Shown here in pieces: positions 13,601 through 21,304 of a stretch of 21,637 nucleotides of DNA; the first letter of the stretch is position 1, and each line of letters starts with the position of its first letter. The DNA is from a virus. The stretch covers positions 1-21,637 of IMG/VR virus record IMGVR_UViG_3300048010_000529; one strand, written 5' to 3'. The translations under genes were made by a program, and so were the position numbers. A model generated the notes under the pieces. The model saw nothing but the letters and a program-made list of their open reading frames with translations. It was not told where the DNA came from and did not search any database.

Positions 13601-15479
13601 ATGGACTTGGTTCAAATTGAGATGTAATTGGATTCCATTTACGATTTGCATAAGGTATTGATGGAACATTACTTCGAGTATTATTTGCAATATGGTAAAT
13701 TCCAGCGGATAAGACTTTTTTCAAATAATCTTCTTTTAATTCAGCATCATGTGTAACATGATTTAAGTCTTTATACACTAAAGATAAATCATGTGTATTT
13801 GTGAATTGAACACCATTAACATTTGGACGAATCCAAATTTTCAATTTTGATGGTAGATATGCACCATATGTACTTGGTTGAATACCAAATAACATTGCAT
13901 AACGATATATGTCATAGATATTCAAATCACATATCTTAATACTACTATTCCATGTAGGAGCATGTGCCCATTGATTACCTATACCTCTAAATGCTTTTTC
14001 AATTTCTGGACCACCATTGTCAATAATTAGTAAACGAGTACCTTTCCAATTCCAAAATTTCAATGTAAAATTAGATGGTCCACCACCAGCGGTATATTTT
14101 TCAAAAAATAATTCATATTGAATTTGTTCATTAGCAACTGGTTCAAGTTTACCGAAATAATCATACTTTCCAAATATTGTAGGATGACAGTATTCTAGAG
14201 CAATATAATCAAATTGGCTAGCATAATTATTTCCTTTATTATATAAAGGTTGATATGAAGTATTAGTTAGTTGCGAAAATTGTTGATGAATATCAATTGT
14301 TAGATCAATATTTTCGTTCCAATTTAATATGGTTGGTAATCCGTTTTGTCTACCATCAACCCATGTGATTGGATTCATATCTGCTGGTTTCAACTCTTCT
14401 TCAGAATCATAAACTAATACAGTACCATTTGTTTTTCGATAAGAGAACAGACGAATATCATGTCCTAAATCTTTATTGGTATGAAAATAACTACTATTTG
14501 CTGTTGCACCACCTGCCCAAACACTACCCCAATTTACCGTGGTTGTGTCTGGTACTTTTGATCCAGCTAAATCATCAATTAAATAATTGTTTACTAATGG
14601 TAATTTTGATGAAGCATGATAAGTATTAATTGGTGAAGCATAGTTGGGATATGTATAACCATCATGAGAGTGGTTAGACATATACTGTCCTTCAGTTTCA
14701 AATGGATGTGTATTCTGTGCGATACCTTCAAATGTTGGATTAGCAGTTCTTACAAAGTATCCAGAAAAAGGATTCTTTGTTGCAAATACTAATTCATACA
14801 TACTTGCGGTTTCGAGACCAACTAGATCCCAACTTTTTAGAATATTATAAATTGCTGTATATTCTGTATTTGCAAATGCTGGGATGCAGTTAGCAGGATC
14901 AGAACCAATTAAAGGATCAGAAGGTGATAATATTGTATTTGTTGGTATGTAACGATAAGTATATGCTCTCTTATAGATATATCTTGTAGAACCACCTAAT
15001 GTAATCCAACCCATTGGTACTTTATTTACAGGAAAAAATCCCATTGTGCCAGTCGGAGGTGTTGATATTCCTGCAGGAGCTTCTACGTTTAAAGGATCTT
15101 GTACTTTAGTATCTGATGTTAGATAAAAAAAGTTTGCTGGATCTACAGTCCCTCTACCCTTGAGTTCTACAGTTTCAAATGTACCAATAGGACCTATTTC
15201 AATTTGTCCTGCACCTGGATATGCTGGTGCATAAAATGATGCCGGATATAGGTCACTCGACATTGTAATTTGACCTTGAGGACCTACACGAAAGGCTGAT
15301 GGATCTGAAGAGGGCAAACGAGATGGATACGTTCTTGCGTTGGCTACACGAACACTAGTTGTTTGAAGCATTTGCAATCCAAGTGTCCCCGAAATTCCAG
15401 CATCAGTTTGTATTTGTGTTTGTGTGGTTCGATTTGAACCATATTCATACTCTGGTGCGATATCTTTAATATTAGCCAT
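10656..15479 (-). CDS. Giant collar-domain tail fibre / receptor-binding protein (1607 aa)
   Basis: Large virion fibre, probably distal and host-recognising. Residues 137-163 (AGISTPPTGTMGFF then VPMGWITLGG) open an unusual, enlarged collar-type domain, with an NHSHDGYTYP metal-motif-like stretch further on. The middle is strand-rich and full of Asn, Tyr, Gly and Ser with no recognised enzyme motif. Around residues 1070-1115 there is a strongly His-rich part (HHRGHFF, ASHNHTFGQH, NHRNHGHQGW), suggesting metal-stabilised trimer formation as in the T4 gp12 HxH core. The end carries GGHEHDLIY and RPINIALVPCIKV, the usual C-terminus of collar-domain fibres. ATG at 15479 follows AAAGG, 5 bases after the previous gene. 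Three consecutive genes share this ending. At 1607 aa it is far longer than T4 gp12 (527 aa). Confidence 0.85.
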   Translation of the reverse strand: MANIKDIAPEYEYGSNRTTQTQIQTDAGISGTLGLQMLQTTSVRVANARTYPSRLPSSDPSAFRVGPQGQITMSSDLYPASFYAPAYPGAGQIEIGPIGTFETVELKGRGTVDPANFFYLTSDTKVQDPLNVEAPAGISTPPTGTMGFFPVNKVPMGWITLGGSTRYIYKRAYTYRYIPTNTILSPSDPLIGSDPANCIPAFANTEYTAIYNILKSWDLVGLETASMYELVFATKNPFSGYFVRTANPTFEGIAQNTHPFETEGQYMSNHSHDGYTYPNYASPINTYHASSKLPLVNNYLIDDLAGSKVPDTTTVNWGSVWAGGATANSSYFHTNKDLGHDIRLFSYRKTNGTVLVYDSEEELKPADMNPITWVDGRQNGLPTILNWNENIDLTIDIHQQFSQLTNTSYQPLYNKGNNYASQFDYIALEYCHPTIFGKYDYFGKLEPVANEQIQYELFFEKYTAGGGPSNFTLKFWNWKGTRLLIIDNGGPEIEKAFRGIGNQWAHAPTWNSSIKICDLNIYDIYRYAMLFGIQPSTYGAYLPSKLKIWIRPNVNGVQFTNTHDLSLVYKDLNHVTHDAELKEDYLKKVLSAGIYHIANNTRSNVPSIPYANRKWNPITSQFEPSPSIHTIEVRSLDNSLNLDKGRTSYHVERVNRWNNADTDYYNRRGFYEPHLGNLVYANSDFGVANTNQRIGTSYMFNYRYTFGSEWGQEGYTVTPPNVLPTWAHDAGSVFAQSTLKDVAPFTVIDHANIQHSVINYDTHVHTRIKTYHRSLVDRRLDRKQSSPILGWQRNPSGYVRTIGPEGLAISGLPKTSTSSTVLSPKKSRWVIKKDFSKSLSDASAFPNAAQGNDSSVTVGSSGSPSETKPTGFPYETWDKNRFNKLNSLPSFNQLWNANPDGTITANYSTEAEDNNPIETGGSNPSFDDPTNTPGISFQQGTKPYHVPNWRFRRLRASYNGGGDDSIVSQHNSSNSDTGVSPYVNPSDLSEYDYLGGGAENEVSKFLGIKDSARATEISVEGEGNNVQYNKVWMHVGLPASYRFENSLTKQNSSYSRKLMRGLKSHRTNAQDRQFWGHHRGHFFSRAENASHNHTFGQHQDNHRNHGHQGWQHYTSQTGHSDNWYSNYPAYYPHNLSDQPSVYHNNGGRRSSIQSEYAGPNVGSSDGANYIYHGNSGYGDKQVRKAENNSLSGASKGSNRGGLGDIYRNKIYTGGEYNHVSVSGPYGALSPFNTGDRAVAPGTITTSGDGGSNDGAHFGVRIPWHYKINLQLDGSLSGQSNHSTGTQTDTFYNRQNERAGEKVERQQSFYGKRMIAGSTYGDNPWVVLNHEPFSGAHGTMRDLYLNTSGISVSGAKVDKLSTFNLPREGSNEEIGTMYRYLDRYNPEDQRNLYAFLSDYYSAYDIATEDYAVNNYTYKNPYFADARKQKQYRNYTGFRTRSDRYLTVNTKHQLDLVKEDQIYGYHAYKDESSHFFRNFGTNYHSRHDGADYGHRFVSIYNRGSNHPMYSVQTGKYRHYHPKDVMDFSLKQSLQSKPEFFAPCHITRSDELTEDPYRLTFLNTGSSGPLAQRTTTVGGHEHDLIYANTTFRGDTEFRPINIALVPCIKV
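10685..10692 (-). promoter_or_regulatory. Possible late promoter, CATAAATA
   Basis: Minus strand CATAAATA inside the last codons of the giant fibre, about 50 bases before the ATG at 10634. It fits the looser NATAAATA late box of T4-like marine phages. It could give the accessory genes extra late transcripts; chance occurrence in AT-rich DNA is possible. Confidence 0.4.
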
Positions 15480-15484
15480 GACCT

Positions 15485-16840
15485 TTAATACTTAATGAAT
15501 GTTGGTAATTTAATGTTTGTTGGAAATCCTTGTTCTTCGTCAGGTCCAAAAATAGCTGGCTGCACAAATCCTGGATCAAGATAGGTTTTTGTAGTTTGTG
15601 CATATGTATTTGAAGGTGTCATTTCAATGGTTGTATTTGCTGGATAAGTTCCTATAGAAAATCCTGTTGCAACTTCATGTAAATGTTGTTGAGGTACATC
15701 AACAGGAAAAGAAGTGTTATCGCCAACTACAACATAATCTGGTTTTGGATCAAGTGATGAAGTACCTGTTCTTGCATAGTGATCTTCAAAATCAAATATT
15801 GGTTGTCCTGAATTAGGATAATCAGCTTTAACCCATTTACGATGTACACTAGACTTTAATACAGGTTCAGTATGAGTACCACCAATAAATGTTTCTGTTG
15901 CAGCGGTTGTTGAAATGGAGGATGTAGGTTCATATCCATACATATTACCCTCTTGAATTCCATTCTCTCCAGGAGAATTCATTTCACCCGTAAAAAAATC
16001 TGCTTTATATAAAGGATTTGCACCATAAACTGGAGGCATTGCTTCACCTGGTAAATAGTGCATGTTCCATGCATGTAAACCACCAATAATATTTTTCTTC
16101 CAAAGTTCTTCAACCTTTTGTTCTTCATACTCTTCGTTACGATTTCCACGTCTTTGTACAACATATGTACCTGAGTAATTCAAACCATCAACAGAATCAA
16201 CTTTTGAACCACCGGGCAAATGTGGTGGGTCAAGACTTAAATCAATATCCCATTTGCGATATTGGTGTGTATGTGCACCACCAAGTCCTGTAATAATATG
16301 ATGTCCATGTTTTGTTATAGTGTCTATCCTTTTTGATCCGATTCCAAACTCACCACTTACACGTTGATTCTTATAACATCTTAAAAAGTATCCACGAAAA
16401 TCTGGTATTTGAAAATGAGTTGATGGTATCACTGTATTTGGATCATTCCAAGTATCTCCAATAGCGGCATACAATGCACCAAAATCGTCTTTATCTAATA
16501 GTCTACCATCACAATACATCCAACCGTCAGGCGTTTTAAATCCGTATTTTGGTTTTACTGACGCAGGATGTGTTTCATCTTGAAAATCAGGATCTTTTTC
16601 TGTCAGTATATGTGCTACTGTTCCTGGAGGAGGTGTTGAAATACCACCGGGAGTCTTACCATCATGTACACGAATATCACCAGTAACCTTATTGATACGA
16701 TTACCACCACCATCAAACTGAGGTGGATTTGTTTCTTTCAATGAAATAAAAACTTCACCTGCTGCTTTAACTTTATCTCTATTGTCAACAGATAAACCTT
16801 TTTGAATGATACCGGAACTAATTTTTTGTATACCAGCCAT
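15485..16840 (-). CDS. Collar-domain tail fibre protein (451 aa)
   Basis: Structural fibre protein. The N-terminal part has the GDIRVHDGKTPGG pattern (54-66), similar to the short N-terminal repeats of phage tropism and fibre proteins. It is followed by GISTPPPGTVAHI (67-79), a linker also found in the giant fibre. The collar domain spans about 72-155, with PDGWMYCDGR (104-113), LYAAIGDTW and FQIPDFRGYFLR (143-154). HGHHII and AHTHQY (metal-type His pairs) follow, then QQHLHEVATG near the end and a final FIKY. ATG at 16840 has AAAGGA upstream, 11 bases after the previous gene. Likely part of a baseplate short or long fibre; its exact slot is not clear. Confidence 0.85.
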   Translation of the reverse strand: MAGIQKISSGIIQKGLSVDNRDKVKAAGEVFISLKETNPPQFDGGGNRINKVTGDIRVHDGKTPGGISTPPPGTVAHILTEKDPDFQDETHPASVKPKYGFKTPDGWMYCDGRLLDKDDFGALYAAIGDTWNDPNTVIPSTHFQIPDFRGYFLRCYKNQRVSGEFGIGSKRIDTITKHGHHIITGLGGAHTHQYRKWDIDLSLDPPHLPGGSKVDSVDGLNYSGTYVVQRRGNRNEEYEEQKVEELWKKNIIGGLHAWNMHYLPGEAMPPVYGANPLYKADFFTGEMNSPGENGIQEGNMYGYEPTSSISTTAATETFIGGTHTEPVLKSSVHRKWVKADYPNSGQPIFDFEDHYARTGTSSLDPKPDYVVVGDNTSFPVDVPQQHLHEVATGFSIGTYPANTTIEMTPSNTYAQTTKTYLDPGFVQPAIFGPDEEQGFPTNIKLPTFIKY

Positions 16841-16851
16841 TGGTAAGTCCT

Positions 16852-18096
16852 TTAATATTTAATACAAAATAAAACTGAATAATTTCTAGGTTGTGTTTCG
16901 CCTTGATTACTCCAAGTATTTCCAGTTGTAGTTGTAGTATAATGAATAGTATTATGCGTATTATCAGTTAATGATGGTCCGTGTCCAATCCATCCCGAAT
17001 GCAAGTGATCTCCAATTTGCATATCTTGTCCGGGACTTACACTTTCCATTGGATACTTACTAGCTAAAAGTCCTAAATCAACTGGAAAATTATAAGATTG
17101 TGTATCATAGGTAGGATTTGGTTTAAATGCTTCTGAAGATCCAACAAAAAAATCTTGTGCTCCTGGCGCACCACCTTGATCTGTTGTTGCAAGACCGCTA
17201 TAGATTATAAAACTAGTAATTGGATCTCTTTCTGAAATTTTATATCCATCTCCACTAATTGCTTGTTCACCATCAATTCTTCCTAGATAATACCCATCGG
17301 TTGCACCATACGCACCAAAGTATCTGTGACTATGTGATTCTTCTGTATCAGATACATTTGTTGTAAGTAGTTTATGATTATGAGAAATATAACTTTCTTG
17401 TTGAATTGATCCGTATTGACGGTCTACAACAAATGTATTTCCGCTGTGAGGTAGATAATCACCATATTGATTAACATCAAGAATAGTATCAATATAATCT
17501 GGATTGTTATTAGCAACAGTAGGACCACCTTGATTTAATAAACGAATAAACAGTCCACCTTGATATCGTGAACCTTCTTGACCCATTGTGTTTGTGTAAT
17601 CAGGAACACGAAATTGTGTTGCACTTACTTCAAATTCTTTACCAAGAAAAGTTGCTAATTCTGGGTATAGTGCTGATTCATAAACACCACCGTTACAAAA
17701 TAAATATCCTACAGGAGGTTCTGGTCCTGCAAAATAAATCAACGCACCAACTTGATACAAAGGTAAGGTGTTGTTATTAATTGGATCACCAGAAGATGTT
17801 AGTGGATAAAACTCTTCTTCACCACTTAATGAGTTATCAGCAACTCCAGTTGTATAGTAAACAGCACCACGATTTCCTGTACCAATTCGTATTTCACCAT
17901 TGATATCACCAGCATCATCTGTCATTAGAATAAGTTCGGCTTTTTCTGGAATTGAACCGGCTGTTACACCAGAACGAATATTTCCCATTGACTTTTTAAC
18001 TGTTAACATTGTCGCTGGTCGTTGTATTCCAGCAAACTCCGTTACTTTATCATATGCGGTGACTGGGGTTGTATTTGTATTTAAATTTATTGGCAT
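16852..18096 (-). CDS. Collar-domain tail fibre protein (414 aa)
   Basis: First gene of the fibre operon. The N-terminal region carries SIPEKAELILMTDD and NGEIRIGTG (48-74), a fibre N-terminal repeat type also seen in phage tropism determinants. The collar domain (116-170) is textbook: VGALIYFAG, PPVGYLFCNGG (127-137), YPELATFLG, FRVPDYT. Metal-type His pairs occur in SHNHKLL, ESHSHRYFG and GDHLHSGW; the protein ends LFCIKY. These features resemble T4 gp12 and related receptor-binding fibres. A consensus late promoter (18148-18141) lies 45 bases upstream; the ribosome site is poor. The neighbouring 451-aa and 1607-aa proteins look like paralogues. Confidence 0.87.
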   Translation of the reverse strand: MPINLNTNTTPVTAYDKVTEFAGIQRPATMLTVKKSMGNIRSGVTAGSIPEKAELILMTDDAGDINGEIRIGTGNRGAVYYTTGVADNSLSGEEEFYPLTSSGDPINNNTLPLYQVGALIYFAGPEPPVGYLFCNGGVYESALYPELATFLGKEFEVSATQFRVPDYTNTMGQEGSRYQGGLFIRLLNQGGPTVANNNPDYIDTILDVNQYGDYLPHSGNTFVVDRQYGSIQQESYISHNHKLLTTNVSDTEESHSHRYFGAYGATDGYYLGRIDGEQAISGDGYKISERDPITSFIIYSGLATTDQGGAPGAQDFFVGSSEAFKPNPTYDTQSYNFPVDLGLLASKYPMESVSPGQDMQIGDHLHSGWIGHGPSLTDNTHNTIHYTTTTTGNTWSNQGETQPRNYSVLFCIKY

Positions 18097-18140
18097 AGCT
18101 ACATATATAAGAATATAAGTTTATAAGATTTTCATAACAG

Positions 18141-18148
18141 TATTTATA
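18141..18148 (-). promoter_or_regulatory. T4-type late promoter for the fibre operon
   Basis: Exact TATAAATA on the minus strand (context TTATATAAATACTG), 45 bases before the ATG at 18096, with no gene overlapping it. It lies in the 75-base gap between divergent genes (18097-18171). The promoter of the plus-strand gene must also be here or further upstream, but I could not pick one out of the A/T-rich sequence. Confidence 0.8.
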
Positions 18149-18171
18149 TAACTTTAAAGTAAAAGGTAATT

Positions 18172-18516
18172 ATGGTCCTGATTGAAACCGAAAATAATTT
18201 TTTTAATTTTTCAAATGCAAACGTGATTGTTGAAGCAGAAAATGGCGTCACAGCTTATTTTTCTCAAATTGCTACTTATCATATTGATAATGAGAATGAC
18301 ATTGATTTAGGAGAACTTGAAATTCATTTCAAATCATTTGAATTTGGAACAGACAAAACTTATATCAATTTATATAATATTCAATTCATTGAAGAAAACA
18401 AAACTTCTTCAGCACAAACAGAAACAATTGAAACTATTTTGAATTTTTATAATGGACATCAATATCGAATACCAATGGCATTTAAAAACTTTTCACAGTT
18501 GTTCAATCAAAGATAA
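18172..18516 (+). CDS. Unknown protein, the only plus-strand gene (114 aa)
   Basis: Not recognised. The product is 114 aa, acidic, rich in Asn, Phe and Glu, with alternating strands (NVIVEAENGVTAYFSQIATYHID) suggestive of a small beta-rich fold; no membrane segment or cysteine. A clear ribosome site (AAAAGG) stands before the ATG at 18172. It diverges from the fibre operon and converges on the ligase-like gene, overlapping that gene's 3' end by 10 bases with interlocked stops. The clean start and the gap it fills support it as real. Confidence 0.75.
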   Translation: MVLIETENNFFNFSNANVIVEAENGVTAYFSQIATYHIDNENDIDLGELEIHFKSFEFGTDKTYINLYNIQFIEENKTSSAQTETIETILNFYNGHQYRIPMAFKNFSQLFNQR

Positions 18517-20084
18517 AAATTTCTCCACTTATCAATATGTTCATATGCAACAGGATGTACAATGCGTTTGACTTGTTGCATATCACCTCTTCGTACCATC
18601 TTTTCTGCTAATGAGGCAGAAACTGAATCTCTCTTACCACTATCATACACATCGACAACAGAATCATTGTTTGCATTCTCTAATTGTTTTTTATAGTCCT
18701 CTTCACGATCTGGACCACACACATAAGTAACAATTGGATTTCTTGTCTTTCTTTCCAGAGAGATAATATTACCATTTGATCCTGAGATTATTTCTACAGG
18801 TTTACCATTGAAAATTTCTTTTAGGATTTCCATATTCACCTGTGCAAGCTTCTTATCACGGGCGCCAGTAACAAGCATGACAGTTGCACCTTTATATTTT
18901 TCAACAGCATATTCAATCATTTTCACATGTTCTTTCGTGATGATTCGGAATTTACCCACAACACCTGCCCAACCTTTCAGCATTTTTTCATATTTCATTT
19001 TGGTTGTCAAATGCAAATCTTCACGAACTTGATGGTCATTTTTCTTTGCATGAAGTTTTTGAGGAAACTTCACCTTCTGCACGGCAGCAGATACTTCGTC
19101 AATCACTTGTGTAAATGGTCTATCCAAATCAATCTCGTTTAAAATGTCAGTTGCAATCTCTTTTAATTGCTCATAATACTTGTTCTCTTCTTCCTTTGAC
19201 ATTTTATATTTGTCTTTTACTTTTTGTCTTGTTTCTTTATCATGTTGATCTGCTTGTAGAAACTTGTAAATCTTTCCTGAATTCACATCATGCAAGACTA
19301 CACCTTCTGTAGTTCCACCATAGAAACTTGTGACTGACAAAAAGATTTCTTTGATTTTCTGATATAGGTCATCCCAATCAGACCTCTTGTATAAATCCTT
19401 GAGGTCTGTCTTATGCTTGTTGACTGCAGATTTTAGATTTGAGTTTTCTACACCTCGAAGCAAGTTTTCAAAAGTGTCAACTTTCCCTTTGAACAATTGT
19501 GCTGGTAGATCAAGTTCAAGTAATTCAGCATAATGTTCATTCTGCTTTTGATTTAACTTTGCGTCTTTTGTGTAGAGGCGAAACTCTGTCTGAGTTTCTA
19601 CAGTTACATTGTGAGAATATCCAATCAAAATCATTCCATGCTTATGATCATATGATCTAGTCAAGGTTGGTTTTGTCATCAGAAATTCAATAAAGAATTC
19701 TGTATTCTTTGGTACTGATTCAAGATTCTTATGAATTGCTTTGAGATGTTCAAACACTAATTTGTATTGTGTGACACCAATACCTGACTTGACAACTTTC
19801 TTGGTGTTGGTCTTTTTGAATTCATTTGGATGTAAGACATTGTTTTTATAAGCTACAATCCAATTTGCACTAAAATCTTTTGGATTATATGCCTCATCAT
19901 TACGAAACAATGTAAGCTTTACACCGTCTGTTTTTTCTTCAATCTTAAATTCTGTATCAAAAAATAAATGAAGTTTGCCATTAAAAGTTTTATCTGCATT
20001 TGGAATTGAAATGTCAAGCATTGAATCACTTGCAGCCTCAACAAAAAAATCTGAGCGAATAAAAAAATTGCGGAAGGATTTCAT
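18507..20084 (-). CDS. Fusion of ligase-type nucleotidyltransferase and TxxH adenylyltransferase-like domain
   Basis: Two-domain protein of 525 aa. N-terminal domain (about 30-280): covalent nucleotidyltransferase motifs of RNA/DNA ligases and capping enzymes. Motif I is KTDG (K51-G54) in EEKTDGVKLTLF, a motif III-like strand is EFFIEFLM (129-136), motif IV is TTEGVVLHD (E260), and KIYKFL (271-276) resembles motif V. C-terminal domain (about 370-510): GKFRIITKEHVKMIEYAV (377-394) matches the G-x-F-x4-T-x2-H start of PPAT/NMNAT-type adenylyltransferases (usually TxGH or HxGH), and SVSASLAEKMVRRGD (487-501) matches their ISS-x3-R end motif. Predicted lysine-AMP chemistry in the first domain; the second may be active or only bind. 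Residues 1-16 look like a capsid-targeting peptide. Start overlaps the upstream stop (TAATG). Domain calls are from motifs only. Confidence 0.7.
   Translation of the reverse strand: MKSFRNFFIRSDFFVEAASDSMLDISIPNADKTFNGKLHLFFDTEFKIEEKTDGVKLTLFRNDEAYNPKDFSANWIVAYKNNVLHPNEFKKTNTKKVVKSGIGVTQYKLVFEHLKAIHKNLESVPKNTEFFIEFLMTKPTLTRSYDHKHGMILIGYSHNVTVETQTEFRLYTKDAKLNQKQNEHYAELLELDLPAQLFKGKVDTFENLLRGVENSNLKSAVNKHKTDLKDLYKRSDWDDLYQKIKEIFLSVTSFYGGTTEGVVLHDVNSGKIYKFLQADQHDKETRQKVKDKYKMSKEEENKYYEQLKEIATDILNEIDLDRPFTQVIDEVSAAVQKVKFPQKLHAKKNDHQVREDLHLTTKMKYEKMLKGWAGVVGKFRIITKEHVKMIEYAVEKYKGATVMLVTGARDKKLAQVNMEILKEIFNGKPVEIISGSNGNIISLERKTRNPIVTYVCGPDREEDYKKQLENANNDSVVDVYDSGKRDSVSASLAEKMVRRGDMQQVKRIVHPVAYEHIDKWRNFYL
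20037..20084 (-). other. Capsid-targeting-like N-terminal peptide (ligase-like fusion)
   Basis: Residues 1-16, MKSFRNFFIRSDFFVE, followed by AAS. T4 internal head proteins start MKTYQEFIAE and are cut by the gp21 protease after the Glu. Here the pattern MKSF-x-x-F and a hydrophobic-x-E before small residues is similar, though longer. Inference only. Confidence 0.5.
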
Positions 20085-21304
20085 TAGTCTTTTTTCTCTA
20101 CTGTTTTATAATTATCAACGTATGCTTTAATTTGTTTTTCTTTACTTTCAAGAATTGATTTTAAATATGGAAATTCTTGAATCATTTTATTTAGAATCGT
20201 CATCTTAACTTCATAATCATTTTCTGCACTCTTTGAATCTGTACCTTGCGAGCCTCTACCAAAGAAACTTTTATCAATCATGAACCGAAAGACATTTTCA
20301 ACCAAACGTTTCTCAACATTATGTTTCTTGAACAATCTTAAAATACCAGAGAGGCTTCGAAAGTTTGATAGGTCCTCATTGTCTGGCTTCTCATTAAATA
20401 TCATTGTATAGATTGCTGGCACGTTTGTTTCATATTTGCTATCGGAAGTAGCAAGCTCACGAAAAGCCTGCTTACCGTCAACTTTAACAAGCTCTCCTTT
20501 TGAATTTTTGACAGGCTCATACTTTGTACGAACACCACGATCAACAGAAAAGGCTAGGTTGGTAGGCATTTGTGCAGAGGCTGACTTTGAAATCTTGATT
20601 TTTTCTGGAGGTTCAACTGGTGATGATGGTGTCAACACCACTGCATTTTTGATCTCAGACAGTGCTCGAGCAATGTTTACAAGCAAATGCTTGTGTCCTA
20701 AGCCCTTGATACCCGCACGAACATCTTCCCAGTTTGAACTATGTGAGAACTTTGCAAACTCATCAGGCTCATCCTTGTCTGTATATCCAGTTCCTTCAAA
20801 ATCAATCTGCATGTTGATTTTTGGTTCTTGCAATTGAAAGACGGCATTGATTTGATGACCATGCTGTTCTTTCTTGTTCTGACCAAGGTAGATGAAATCT
20901 TTTGTTAGTCTTTGATTCTCATGGTCAGCAAGCAAATCAAACAATGGCTTGAGATATTTGTGAGGAATGGTGATATCAACATCTCCCATTGTTTTCTTTT
21001 CTTCTCGAAATTCTTCATCACTGATTTCTTTGTCCATGAAATGTTCACTTGAACCATTGAATGCCCGTCCTGATGTTACAACTTCAAAGTTTTTCCAAAT
21101 TGGTTCTTTGTTCTTAGCTTGAAACTTTGTGTTGAGAACCTTGAACAAACTGATCAAATGACTTTGTAGTTGACCACGATTGACCTTGCTCATATCAACT
21201 CGGTCAGCAGAGGCTAAGACCTTACCTGTTTCTCTGTCAATGACTGGAGCATTACCTCCCTCATTGATCAAAGTATCATTCAAATATGCTCTAAAGGATT
21301 TCAT
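20084..21304 (-). CDS. Pol-beta-like nucleotidyltransferase domain protein (406 aa)
   Basis: Predicted nucleotidyltransferase of the polymerase-beta fold. A GS pair (G84-S85 in AFNGSSEHFM) is followed by GDVDITIP (107-114), whose D108 and D110 would bind metal, and a third acidic strand MQIDFEG (D168). The gap between GS and DxD is longer than usual (about 22 residues). The C-terminal half (from about 190) is helical and unrecognised; GRGSQGTDS-like polar loops lie near 350. Residues 1-15 resemble a capsid-targeting peptide with a cut site at INE/GG. The ATG at 21304 overlaps the upstream stop (ATGA) and the stop overlaps the ligase-like gene (TAATG), so three genes are translated as one unit. 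Substrate unknown; nucleotide addition to RNA or protein is possible. Confidence 0.62.
   Translation of the reverse strand: MKSFRAYLNDTLINEGGNAPVIDRETGKVLASADRVDMSKVNRGQLQSHLISLFKVLNTKFQAKNKEPIWKNFEVVTSGRAFNGSSEHFMDKEISDEEFREEKKTMGDVDITIPHKYLKPLFDLLADHENQRLTKDFIYLGQNKKEQHGHQINAVFQLQEPKINMQIDFEGTGYTDKDEPDEFAKFSHSSNWEDVRAGIKGLGHKHLLVNIARALSEIKNAVVLTPSSPVEPPEKIKISKSASAQMPTNLAFSVDRGVRTKYEPVKNSKGELVKVDGKQAFRELATSDSKYETNVPAIYTMIFNEKPDNEDLSNFRSLSGILRLFKKHNVEKRLVENVFRFMIDKSFFGRGSQGTDSKSAENDYEVKMTILNKMIQEFPYLKSILESKEKQIKAYVDNYKTVEKKD
21260..21304 (-). other. Capsid-targeting-like N-terminal peptide (Pol-beta-like protein)
   Basis: Residues 1-15, MKSFRAYLNDTLINE, then GG. It shares MKSFR with the next protein, and L/I-x-E before Gly fits the T4 prohead protease consensus well. 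The bodies of the two proteins are unrelated, so the shared start points to a common sorting signal. Confidence 0.55.

Noticed and set aside
18808-19312. Plus-strand frames over the ligase-like gene
   Set aside because: Antisense shadows of conserved minus-strand motifs.
20436-20837. 133-codon plus-strand frame over the Pol-beta-like gene
   Set aside because: Long but antisense to the acidic-motif region, and no ribosome site; composition is that of a shadow frame.
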